From: WJMD01 sp964596015
Lineage (GTDB): Bacteria > Joyebacterota > Joyebacteria > Joyebacterales > Joyebacteraceae
DNA length: 64,000 bases
Direction: 5' to 3'
Assembly (NCBI GenBank): GCA_964596015.1
Contig: CAZQSB010000008.1
Coordinates: 1-64,000 of the forward strand
The notes beneath the pieces are model-generated. The model was given only the letters and a program-made list of their open reading frames with translations, ran no database searches and was not told where the DNA came from. The translations under genes and the position numbers were made by a program. This document shows positions 25,172 to 32,865 of the stretch, in pieces; position 1 is the stretch's first letter, and each line of letters opens with the position of its first letter.

Positions 25172-25350
25172 AGGCTCTGAGGCTCATGAACGGCAGCGCC
25201 AGAGTGACGCCGGTGCAGCGCAAGGACACGCGGGAGAGCGAGATCTGTCTCATCGACTACGCGCACTGTCCGAGTCACGACATCTGCTGGCTGGTCGACA
25301 TCGGAAGCGGGTGCGACAGCCAGGACAGCTGTTTCATCGACACGAACTGA
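25168..25350 (+). CDS. Cys-rich precursor peptide 1 of the radical-SAM cluster
   Basis: 60 residues from GTG 25168, which overlaps the radical-SAM stop (GTGA); GAGGGGAGG is the ribosome site. The leader starts MKALRLMNG and is basic to residue ~26. The core has five cysteines at 27, 34, 40, 49 and 55, arranged in two repeats: LIDYAH-CPSHDIC and LVDIGSG-CDSQDSC, then FID. The unit CxxxDxC occurs four times over the two peptides. Size, leader/core split and position directly after a radical-SAM/SPASM enzyme with a recognition domain are typical of RiPP precursors, perhaps forming thioethers or cyclophane-type links. Maturation chemistry is inferred. Confidence 0.75.
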   Translation: MKALRLMNGSARVTPVQRKDTRESEICLIDYAHCPSHDICWLVDIGSGCDSQDSCFIDTN

Positions 25351-25398
25351 GGGTAGATCGTGGAGCGGACGGGTCGTCTTTCGAAGGGAGGCATGAGC

Positions 25399-25563
25399 GT
25401 GAAGCACGTCAGACTGGCGAACGAAGGGCCGCATTCGCGCAAGGTTCCCGCACAGATGCTGTGCTATATCTTCTTCGACTGGGGGTCATGCGGCAGCGTC
25501 GACGAGTGTGGCTTCGACTTCGGGAGCTGCGGCCAGAAGGACGCGTGTCTGGTCGACTATTGA
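25399..25563 (+). CDS. Cys-rich precursor peptide 2 of the radical-SAM cluster
   Basis: 54 residues from GTG 25399, seven bases after AAGGGAGG; in-frame ATG 25393 is too close to that site. GTG gives the leader MKHVRLANEG, matching MKALRLMNG of peptide 1, which supports both starts. The core has five cysteines at 22, 31, 37, 44 and 50, in two repeats: FFDWGS-CGSVDEC and GFDFGS-CGQKDAC, then LVDY. Both peptides end C-[FL]-[IV]-D-x. They share the pattern D-aromatic-G-S-C-x-x-x-D-x-C yet differ at most other positions, as expected for diversified substrates of one enzyme. Confidence 0.75.
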   Translation: MKHVRLANEGPHSRKVPAQMLCYIFFDWGSCGSVDECGFDFGSCGQKDACLVDY

Positions 25564-25628
25564 GAGGCTGGAGCGCCCGGCGGCGATTCGACCGTCGCCG
25601 GGCGTCGCTCTGGTGGAGGAGGGTTCCG

Positions 25629-26972
25629 ATGGGTTCGCTCTCCATGAGCTGCCTGATGGTGGCGCTCGCTCTGCCGGCCTGCGTCGTCGCCGCCGACGGC
25701 GACGGACCGGGGACGATCTGGGCAAGGACACTTTCGCCGGAGGTCGGCCGTCCCATCGTCGCGGCGGGTTCGGACGTCGCGGGCGACGAGGGTGACGAGA
25801 TCCTGGTGCTCGCCGGCGAGCGGGGCCGGCCGGTCACACTGCTCGTCCTTCGCGGAACGGACGGACAGGAACTCTGGCGGCGAACGCTCCGGAGGGGCGC
25901 GGCCGCGACCCCCGTGGCGCGCCGGCTGCACGACGTCCGTGATGTGGCGGTCGCGTCGGGAGACACGCTCGCCCTGCTGGACGGCGAGACCGGCGAGGTT
26001 CTCCTGTCCGCCCGCCTTCCGGGAGTGGTCAGCGATATCGTGGCGGGGGACCTGGACGGTGACGGGGTAGACGAGATCGTCTGCACGTCCGGCATGGCGC
26101 TCGACGATACGCTGTCTTGCTGGGATGCCGGAGGGCTCACGCCGCGGTGGCGCGCGGTCTGTCCGCCGGCAAAGGGCCGGTTCGATGACGGGTATCGCAT
26201 GCCCGCCATCCTCCATCTCGGAGTTTCGTCCTCCGAGGATGCGGACGCGTCGCGTCGTCCATGCTTGTTCGTCCGGGAGCACCGCACGACGCTGGTCGCT
26301 CTCACGTCCTCGGGTGAGGAACTCTGGCGTGCCGTGCTCGGACACAAGTCCGGCATCGTGCCGACCGGGACCGCGACGACCCTTCCGTTCCCCGTCGACT
26401 GCGACGGGAGCGGTCGGCGCGACATCGCTGTGGGGACCCTCGACGGCACGGTACTTCTCATCGATCCCGACTGCGGCGACGTGCTGATGTCCAGGGTGTT
26501 CGGAGGCGAGGAACACCGGAAGCTGCTGAGGAGACGCTCGCTGCCGAAGGCCCTCAGGCGTCTCCTGAGCGAATCGGGGGAACCCGCGACCGGCTTCGCC
26601 GCTCTCGATGTGGACGGAGTTCCGGGAGAGGAGCTTCTCTTCGCGACATCCGACGGCGTGGCGCACGCGTATTCCGTCCGGAGGGACACGCTTCTCTGGA
26701 AGAGGCCCGTGGAGGGCGGCGTGGAGTTCGAACCGATCGTCGGGCGAACGGCCGACGGGCGCGACTGCGCGGTCTTCTTCACCGGAGAACGGGTGCACTA
26801 CGTGGACCCCGCGACGGGAGCCGACATCCGTCCTCGCGGTCCCGGGAACGGGTGCTCGCTGCTCCTGCTCGGCAGGTTCACGGGCGTGGGACGCTTCCAG
26901 ATGCTGTCGGTGCGCGCGGGTGAGCGGGCGCTCTCTCTCCACGACACGGCGCTCCGGCCGGTCGCGCCATGA
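25629..26972 (+). CDS. beta-propeller (PQQ/FG-GAP-like) lipoprotein
   Basis: 447 residues from ATG 25629 after GGAGGAGGG. The N-terminal signal sequence contains LPAC, a lipobox, so the mature protein should be a lipoprotein starting at Cys18. Repeated blade-like segments follow: DGQELWRRTL, DGETGEVLLSARL, DLDGDGVDEIVCTS (FG-GAP-like), SSGEELWRAVLG, DGTVLLIDPDCGDVLMSRVF. These are PQQ-type WD/beta-propeller repeats. It lies between the precursor peptides and the exporter and overlaps the ABC gene by ATGA. It may hold or process the peptide product outside the inner membrane; this is inference. Confidence 0.7.
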   Translation: MGSLSMSCLMVALALPACVVAADGDGPGTIWARTLSPEVGRPIVAAGSDVAGDEGDEILVLAGERGRPVTLLVLRGTDGQELWRRTLRRGAAATPVARRLHDVRDVAVASGDTLALLDGETGEVLLSARLPGVVSDIVAGDLDGDGVDEIVCTSGMALDDTLSCWDAGGLTPRWRAVCPPAKGRFDDGYRMPAILHLGVSSSEDADASRRPCLFVREHRTTLVALTSSGEELWRAVLGHKSGIVPTGTATTLPFPVDCDGSGRRDIAVGTLDGTVLLIDPDCGDVLMSRVFGGEEHRKLLRRRSLPKALRRLLSESGEPATGFAALDVDGVPGEELLFATSDGVAHAYSVRRDTLLWKRPVEGGVEFEPIVGRTADGRDCAVFFTGERVHYVDPATGADIRPRGPGNGCSLLLLGRFTGVGRFQMLSVRAGERALSLHDTALRPVAP

Positions 26973-27643
26973 CCGGCGCGCCGGATGCGGTCTCTGGAGC
27001 GGCGCCGCCCGCCATCGAGTTCCGGAACGTCGCCAGGTTGTTCAGAGGCCGGAATGGTCCGACCGGACTCGACGGGCTGACCCTCGACGTCCCCTCAGGC
27101 GTCACGGCGGCCCTCATGGGCCCCAACGGTTCGGGGAAGACCACAGCTCTCAGGATAGCCGCGACGCTCGTCGCGCCGGACCGCGGCACGGTGAAGGTCG
27201 GAGGATTCGACTGCGTTCGAGAGGCGCGCCGCGCGCGCCGGCTCGTGGGAGTGTCGCTCGGGGGCACCCGGTCGTTCTACTGGAGGATCACGGCCGCGCA
27301 CAACCTCAGCTTCTTCGCGGCGCTCAAGGGCGTTCCGCCCGTCCGCGCCGGGAGGATCGTCCACGCGCTCGCACTGGAGCTGGGATTCGCCGGGGCGCTC
27401 GGCGTCCCGGCGCGCGGCCTGTCGCGCGGCATGCTCGGAAGGATGGCGGTGGCCCGCGCTCTCATCGCCGACCCGTATGTGCTGCTGCTCGATGAACCGT
27501 TCGTCGCGATCGACCGTGAGGGAAGGGACTTCGTGTGGGAGGCGCTGACGCGCAGGGCCCGGGCCGGGTGCGCCGTTCTCCTGACGACACACGACGAGGG
27601 GCTCGCCGGCCGTTGCGACCGCGTCGCGACGCTCTCTTCGTGA
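26969..27643 (+). CDS. ABC transporter ATP-binding protein of the peptide cluster
   Basis: 224 residues; start overlaps the previous stop (ATGA). Walker A is GPNGSGKTT, Walker B VLLLDEPF, H-loop TTHD. The signature reads GLSRGM in place of LSGGQ, a known but less usual variant. Only one nucleotide-binding domain is present, and the membrane part is the next gene, so the exporter would be a 2+2 complex of the ABC-2 drug/antibiotic type. Coupling with the peptide genes suggests export of, or immunity to, the modified peptide. Confidence 0.85.
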   Translation: MTGAPDAVSGAAPPAIEFRNVARLFRGRNGPTGLDGLTLDVPSGVTAALMGPNGSGKTTALRIAATLVAPDRGTVKVGGFDCVREARRARRLVGVSLGGTRSFYWRITAAHNLSFFAALKGVPPVRAGRIVHALALELGFAGALGVPARGLSRGMLGRMAVARALIADPYVLLLDEPFVAIDREGRDFVWEALTRRARAGCAVLLTTHDEGLAGRCDRVATLSS

Positions 27644-28485
27644 ACACCGGCGCAGCGGCCGCCCGTGTCGCTCTGCAGCCGCCGCTGTCGGCCCTCGCTC
27701 TGGCTTTCGCCTTCCTCAAGCGATCGGTCGCGGTCTACCTGAGCTATCGCCTCAGAGCGTTCCTCGGGCTTGCCTCGCTCGCGGTGACGGTGCTTGGTCT
27801 CGTGCTGGTCGGGCGGCTTGTCTCGTCGGCGGGGATGGGGTTCGATGAGCGCTTCGGCATGAGCTACACGGCCTACGCCCTCGTGGGGGTCGTCGCCCAC
27901 GGGAGCGCGTCGGCGGGACTTCGGGTCTTCAGAGCGTCCGTCAGACGCGAACAGCTGCAGGGGACGCTCGAGCACCTGATGTCTTCACCCTCTGACCCGG
28001 CGGCGCTCATCGTGCTCTCGGCCGCGGGAGAGCTCTTGCTGTCGGCCGGCGGCGGGCTTCTCATGCTCGCCGGCGTCTCGCGTGTCGCGGGACTCTGCGG
28101 AGTCCTGACGTCGGGGGTCCTGGTCCCGCTCGCGCTCTACGCCCTGTCGATGACGGGTCTCGGTCTCGTGTCGGCCGGTGTCGTGCTCGTTCACAAGGAG
28201 GGCGAACCCGTCTCGTGGACGCTCTCGACGCTCACCGGTCTTCTGGGCGGCGTCGTGTTCCCCGTCGAGCTCCTTCCCGAGTGGCTGGGAAACGTCTCCT
28301 TCATCCTTCCGACGACCCACGCGCTCTCGCTCATCCGTTCCGCGCTCGTCCCGGGCCACGCCGCGCCCGCGGAATCGCTGAGCGCGCTCGCCTCGATGGC
28401 GCTCGTTCTTCCCATCATCGGCCTTCTGACGCTCCGCCGCTCGCTCGTGCGCGCGCGCCGCGAGGGCTCGCTCGGTCACTACTGA
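27640..28485 (+). CDS. ABC-2 type permease of the peptide cluster
   Basis: 281 residues from GTG 27640, overlapping the ATPase stop by GTGA. About six hydrophobic helices are seen, for example FLGLASLAVTVLGLVLVG near residue 42 and LTGLLGGVVFPVELLPEWLG, the typical ABC-2 segment before the last helices. It forms the exporter with the preceding ATPase. Its last 19 codons lie in the first copy of a 55-bp tandem duplication (28426-28535), and the stop codon falls at the junction, so the present C-terminus may have been created by that duplication. Confidence 0.8.
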   Translation: MNTGAAAARVALQPPLSALALAFAFLKRSVAVYLSYRLRAFLGLASLAVTVLGLVLVGRLVSSAGMGFDERFGMSYTAYALVGVVAHGSASAGLRVFRASVRREQLQGTLEHLMSSPSDPAALIVLSAAGELLLSAGGGLLMLAGVSRVAGLCGVLTSGVLVPLALYALSMTGLGLVSAGVVLVHKEGEPVSWTLSTLTGLLGGVVFPVELLPEWLGNVSFILPTTHALSLIRSALVPGHAAPAESLSALASMALVLPIIGLLTLRRSLVRARREGSLGHY

Positions 28486-28535
28486 CGCTCCGCCGCTCGC
28501 TCGTCCGCGCGCCGCGAGGGCTCGCTCGGTCACTG
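28426..28535 (+). repeat. 55-bp tandem duplication across the permease stop
   Basis: 28426-28481 and 28482-28535 both run from CTGACGCTCCGCCGCTCGCT to GGCTCGCTCGGTCACT, differing by a GC dinucleotide indel and a few bases. The TGA of the permease is at the start of copy 2. Confidence 0.85.
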
Positions 28536-28664
28536 CTGATGGGGCCGAGCCGCGCCGTTCCGCAGGTTTCGTGCTTGCCCGCCTGAAGGCCTCTGGTGTC
28601 TAATGAGCATGAGACCGCTTGCGCCGCTTCCGGATCCCGTTATGGAGGACTGACCAGGGTCGGC

Positions 28665-30476
28665 ATGGCTTCACGTCGCGCAGCTCACACTCACACTCCC
28701 GTCATCTCGATAGTCGTCGGGATCATCATCCTTGCGATCGCGCTCACGGTCATATCGTTCCGCGACATCGAGCGCGGTCGCGAGCAGGTCTCGGCCATGC
28801 TCGAGCATCAGGCCCGAGGGTTCCTCGCGTTCGTCGGGGCCGACCTCAGGGCCGGGCTTTCAGGGCGAGAATGGGAACCCTCCAGGCTGTCGCTTCTCTT
28901 CGAGAACGCGGGGTCTCGTCCCGAGATCGCCTACCTCGCGATGCTCGACATGGACGGGCGCATCCTGGCGCACAGCGACCCGGAGCGCGTGGGCGAGATC
29001 CTCGAGGGCGACCTCGAGCCCACGAGGCTCTTTCCCGGGCAGCGGCTTCGGGGCTCGCGCATCATCTACGAAGGGCGGCCGGCGTACCGGTATGCCGCTC
29101 TGGTCGAGATCGAGCCGCGCGAGGTGTGCGACCCGGCTCCGCGGTGGCGGATGCCGGGCCATCCGATGCACCGCCGCAGGACCTGCTCGCCCGAAGAGGT
29201 CGCTGCGCGGCTCGGAGAGCTCGTGGGGCGCGAGGTCGACCCTCAGACGCCCGTCCAGCTCATCGGCGTCATCGCGCTCGACTCGGCCGACCTGGAGGCC
29301 ACCTTCCTCGTCTCCCGGAATCACACCATCATGATCGCGCTCGTCCTTCTGGCCGTCGGCGGCGTCGCCATCTACTTCCTGTTCATCGTTTCTCACTATC
29401 GGTCGGTGAGGACCGCGCTGGCCTCGATGAGAACCTACACGACCAACATCATCGAGAGCATGGCGAGCGGGCTCGTGTCGGTCGACCCGACGGGACGCAT
29501 CGTGACCGTCAACGGGAAGGCAAGGTCGCTGCTGGGGCTCGAGCGCGATCCGAAGGGACTCCCCGTCACGGACGTCCTGCGCTTTGAGCCGGTAAGCTCC
29601 GAGCGAACCCTGCTTTCGGTCGTCACGGGCGCCCGGAACGAGCTGGAGATGGAGGCGTCGCTCGCGGCCGCCGACCGGTCGGTCCCGGTCGCTCTCTCGG
29701 CCTCGACTCTGAGAGACGACGACGGTGAGCGATCCGGCACGGTCATTCTCTTCCAGGACCTGACCGAGATGGAGGACCTCAAGGAGCGCGTCGAGCGGGA
29801 ACGGCATCTGGCCTCGCTCGGACGTCTCGCCGCCGGCGTCGCGCATGAGGTCAGGAACCCGCTCAGCTCGCTCAAGGGCTTCGCGCAGTTCCTCAGGAGC
29901 CGGTTCGTCCCCGGCTCGAAGGAGGAGCGCTACGCCGACATCATGATCGAGGAAGTTGAGCGGCTCGACCGTGTCGTGCAGGAGCTCCTCGACTTCGCGC
30001 GGCCCGTCGAGTCCGACCGCGTTCCGAGCGATCCCAATGTCATCGTGGAAGAGGCCCTCGAGCTTCTCTCCGAGGACGCGGCCTTCGAGAACATCACCAT
30101 AGAGCGCTCGCTCGACCCCGACCTGCCGGACGTCCTCGTGGACGCCCCGCAGATCCGGCAGGCGCTCCTCAACGTCTTCCTGAACGCCATCGAGGCGATG
30201 TCGGACGGCGGCACGCTCGCTGTCTCGACGACGGCGTCAGGAGACGGGGCGGGAGCGGCCATCACGGTGAAGGACACCGGCCCCGGCCTGACGCCCGAGG
30301 AGTCGGCCAAGCTCTTCGAGCCCTTCTATACGACAAAGGAATCGGGAACCGGCCTTGGACTCACCATCGTGTGCCGCGTTCTCGAGCAGAACGGCGGCTC
30401 CATCGACGTCGTGAGCGAGAAGGGCGTGGGAACCACGGTGACGATCGAGCTGCCTCTTGCAGGACGGGAGAAGTAG
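28665..30476 (+). CDS. ZraS/AtoS-like sensor histidine kinase
   Basis: 603 residues from ATG 28665. TM1 (~13-32) and TM2 (~221-243) flank a periplasmic sensor of about 190 residues. That sensor holds C155, H166, H169 and C174 (C-x10-H-x2-H-x4-C), a plausible metal site. A PAS domain (~255-360) follows, then HisKA with the phospho-acceptor in AHEVRNPLSSL and HATPase boxes NVFLNAIEAM, DTGPGL and GTGLGL. Its stop abuts the ATG of the sigma-54 response regulator. Because the neighbour after that is a ZraP-like gene with a sigma-54 promoter, a zinc- or envelope-stress role like ZraSR is likely. Confidence 0.85.
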   Translation: MASRRAAHTHTPVISIVVGIIILAIALTVISFRDIERGREQVSAMLEHQARGFLAFVGADLRAGLSGREWEPSRLSLLFENAGSRPEIAYLAMLDMDGRILAHSDPERVGEILEGDLEPTRLFPGQRLRGSRIIYEGRPAYRYAALVEIEPREVCDPAPRWRMPGHPMHRRRTCSPEEVAARLGELVGREVDPQTPVQLIGVIALDSADLEATFLVSRNHTIMIALVLLAVGGVAIYFLFIVSHYRSVRTALASMRTYTTNIIESMASGLVSVDPTGRIVTVNGKARSLLGLERDPKGLPVTDVLRFEPVSSERTLLSVVTGARNELEMEASLAAADRSVPVALSASTLRDDDGERSGTVILFQDLTEMEDLKERVERERHLASLGRLAAGVAHEVRNPLSSLKGFAQFLRSRFVPGSKEERYADIMIEEVERLDRVVQELLDFARPVESDRVPSDPNVIVEEALELLSEDAAFENITIERSLDPDLPDVLVDAPQIRQALLNVFLNAIEAMSDGGTLAVSTTASGDGAGAAITVKDTGPGLTPEESAKLFEPFYTTKESGTGLGLTIVCRVLEQNGGSIDVVSEKGVGTTVTIELPLAGREK

Positions 30477-31814
30477 ATGGACCCCGCAGGTCTTCGCGTT
30501 CTCGTGGTCGACGACCAGGACAGCGTTCGCGAGCTTCTGACCGCCGTGCTGACCGAGGACGGCCTCGACGTGGACACCGCTCCGGACGGGAAGACCGCCG
30601 TTCGGAAGGTGGGAGAGGGCTTCCACGACCTCGTTCTCATGGACATCCGGATGCCCGGCCTCGACGGGGTCGAGGCGCTTCGCGAGATCAAGGCCGTGAG
30701 CCCCGGGACGGCGGTCATCATGATGACCGCCTACGCGTCGGTCGAGACCGCCGTGTCCACCATGAAGCTCGGTGCCTTCGACTACGTGACCAAGCCGATC
30801 GACATCGACGAGGTCCGCGCCGCCATCGGGCGTTTCACGGAGCGTCCCGATGAACCCGAGCCCGGCGAGGCAACGCTCGAGGCGGGCGAGGACGTCATCG
30901 GCGCCAGCCGGGTCTGGCGCGAGACGCTGGAGACGGCGCACCGCGCCGCGGAGTCGGACGCGACGGTCCTCCTCCTCGGGGAGAGCGGAACCGGCAAGGA
31001 GGTCCTGGCCCACGAGATCCACCGCGCCAGCCCGAGAAACTCCATGCCCTTCGTGGCCGTCAACTGCTCGGCAATCCCGGAGGGGCTTCTCGAGAGCGAG
31101 CTTTTCGGACACGAGAAGGGAGCCTTCACAGGGGCGGTCCGGCAGAAGCGGGGGCGCTTCGAGCTCGCCGACGGCGGGACCATTTTCCTCGACGAGATCG
31201 GCGACATGTCGGAAGGGCTCCAGGCGAAACTGCTGCGGTTCCTCCAGGACAGGACGTTCGAGCGCGTCGGCGGGACGAGGTCGACCACCGTCGATGTGCG
31301 CGTCGTCGCCGCGACCAACCGTGATCTCGAGCGGGACATCAGGGACGGTCGGTTCAGGGAGGACCTCTTCTTCAGGCTGAATGTCGTCAGTATCACCGTG
31401 CCGCCCCTGCGGGAGCGCAGGGACGACATTCCGCCGCTCGTCGACCACTTCCTGAGGGCCCACGCTCCGAAGAGATCGAAGCCCAAGAAGATGTCCCCGA
31501 AGGCCATGCGTACGGTCATGTCGTACGACTGGCCGGGCAACGTCCGGGAACTGGAGAACGCCGTCCAGCGGGCGGTCGTGCTTTCCCGGGGCGAGACCAT
31601 CTTTCCCGAACACCTTCCGGCGCGTGTGCGGGCCGCCGGCGGCGACGAGGACGGCGGGACACCGGACGGCCGGACCATGCGGGAGGTCGAGCGGGACGCC
31701 ATCATCCGCACGCTCACAGAGACGGACGGCAACAGGACCCACGCCGCGAAGATACTCGGCATCTCCAGACGGACCCTCCAGAACAAGATCAAGGAATACG
31801 ATATCGACCTCTAG
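30477..31814 (+). CDS. sigma-54-dependent response regulator (ZraR/NtrC type)
   Basis: 445 residues, starting on the base after the kinase stop. Receiver domain (1-120): acidic pair in VVDDQD, phospho-Asp in DLVLMDIRMPG, and KPIDIDE with the conserved Lys. AAA+ domain (~140-380): Walker A GESGTGKE, intact sigma-54 loop GAFTGA, Walker B TIFLDEIGDM, and WPGNVRELEN. Fis HTH at the end (ILGISRRTLQNKIKEYDIDL). It should activate sigma-54 promoters when phosphorylated. The consensus site at 32096, in front of the ZraP-like gene, is the obvious target. Confidence 0.93.
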   Translation: MDPAGLRVLVVDDQDSVRELLTAVLTEDGLDVDTAPDGKTAVRKVGEGFHDLVLMDIRMPGLDGVEALREIKAVSPGTAVIMMTAYASVETAVSTMKLGAFDYVTKPIDIDEVRAAIGRFTERPDEPEPGEATLEAGEDVIGASRVWRETLETAHRAAESDATVLLLGESGTGKEVLAHEIHRASPRNSMPFVAVNCSAIPEGLLESELFGHEKGAFTGAVRQKRGRFELADGGTIFLDEIGDMSEGLQAKLLRFLQDRTFERVGGTRSTTVDVRVVAATNRDLERDIRDGRFREDLFFRLNVVSITVPPLRERRDDIPPLVDHFLRAHAPKRSKPKKMSPKAMRTVMSYDWPGNVRELENAVQRAVVLSRGETIFPEHLPARVRAAGGDEDGGTPDGRTMREVERDAIIRTLTETDGNRTHAAKILGISRRTLQNKIKEYDIDL

Positions 31815-31920
31815 ACCGCGACGCGGACGCCAACCCTCCGGAGTCCGCGGACGAGGGTCGCTGTCGATCTCCAGACCTTGACGCGGACGCGCCGCGTTCC
31901 AGGTCGGCGAACGAGTCGCT
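31802..31920 (+). repeat. imperfect ~60-bp tandem duplication at the response regulator 3' end
   Basis: 31802-31861 and 31862-31920 align: both contain TCGAyCTCyAGACC and GACGCGGACGC near the start and a similar ACGAG..TCGCT end. Copy 1 includes the stop codon of the regulator gene. Confidence 0.65.
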
Positions 31921-31927
31921 CCGGCAG

Positions 31928-31989
31928 GTGCGAAGAAGCTGCGCACTTCCTGACCCGGAACGGTTCGGTCGTGAGTAGCTTCTGCGCAC
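31928..31989 (+). promoter_or_regulatory. candidate enhancer sites for the sigma-54 regulator
   Basis: GTGCG (31928-31932) and CGCAC (31942-31946) form an inverted repeat with nine bases between. GCTTCTGCGCAC (about 31978-31989) is a near reverse complement of the first half. They lie 110-170 bases before the -24 box, a normal enhancer distance. The 352-base region 31815-32166 holds no gene. Confidence 0.35.
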
Positions 31990-32095
31990 CGGCGGGATTC
32001 CGTCGTTTGCGCGGCTGGCGCGGGTGCCGACGTAAATGTAGCGCGCACAACGATGTACATGGATGAGGTGTGGGCTTCTGCCTGCCTGCAACACC

Positions 32096-32111
32096 TGGCA
32101 CACGCGTTGCT
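32096..32111 (+). promoter_or_regulatory. consensus sigma-54 promoter
   Basis: TGGCAC-N5-TTGCT matches the -24/-12 consensus at every position, 56 bases before the ZraP-like start codon. Confidence 0.85.
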
Positions 32112-32166
32112 CAATAAGCAGGCGGTTGTTGGGACAACGGCACACACGAACGAAGGAGGAAGGACG

Positions 32167-32760
32167 ATGAAGCGCAGGAAGCTTCTCACCATCGCAGTGA
32201 TCGCCGCTCTCGCGCTCGGCCTCTCGAGCGCAGTCGCCGTGGCCCAGTTCGGCCGGGGCGCCGGCATGGGCATGGACCGCCCCGGGCAGTGCATGCGCGC
32301 AGGCGGCCCCGTCTTCACCGACGAGCAGAAGAATGAGATCGCGGAGGTCCACGAGAAGTACGACGAGGAGAAGGTCGAGCTCGCGAACAGGGCCAGGGTA
32401 CTTCGCCTTGAGATGGCGGAGCTCCTCGGCGCGGACGACATCGACTTCGGAGACATCGAGAACAAGATCGAGGAGATCCACGCGGTCAAGCTCGAGCTCG
32501 CGAAGCTCAGGCTCCGCATCCACCAGGAGGTCCGGCCGCTTCTCACCGATGACCAGCGCGCCCTCTTCGACCGGGGGTTCGGTCGCATGGGCGGACGCAT
32601 GATGGGCGGTGGTCACGGCATGGGCGCGGGCTGTGGGCGCGGCGGCATGCGCGGAGGCCACGGCATGGGCATGCGCGGCGGACGCGGCATGCATCCCCGC
32701 GGCGGCGGCGGCATGGGTCCGGGCATGGGTCAGCCCGGCGACATGGAGGACGACGACTAG
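32167..32760 (+). CDS. Spy/CpxP/ZraP-like periplasmic metal-binding chaperone
   Basis: 197 residues from ATG 32167 after GGAGGAAGGA. Signal peptide to about AVAVAQ. The core (residues ~45-140) is the helical LTxxQ-type domain: VFTDEQKNEIAEVHEKYDEE and RPLLTDDQRALFDRGFGR. The C-terminal 60 residues are almost only Gly, Met, His, Arg with Cys (GGGHGMGAGCGRGG), a metal-binding tail. ZraP is a zinc-responsive chaperone under ZraSR and sigma-54. Here the kinase, regulator, sigma-54 promoter and target are contiguous. Confidence 0.85.
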   Translation: MKRRKLLTIAVIAALALGLSSAVAVAQFGRGAGMGMDRPGQCMRAGGPVFTDEQKNEIAEVHEKYDEEKVELANRARVLRLEMAELLGADDIDFGDIENKIEEIHAVKLELAKLRLRIHQEVRPLLTDDQRALFDRGFGRMGGRMMGGGHGMGAGCGRGGMRGGHGMGMRGGRGMHPRGGGGMGPGMGQPGDMEDDD

Positions 32761-32865
32761 CAGGTGACTCTTCGGGGAGCCTCCGGTCTGCGGAGCGTCT
32801 CCCCGGCCGGCCCGTCGGAGACGGGCTCCGCGGGCCGGCCTCCCTCTCCTGAAGGGAGAACGACG

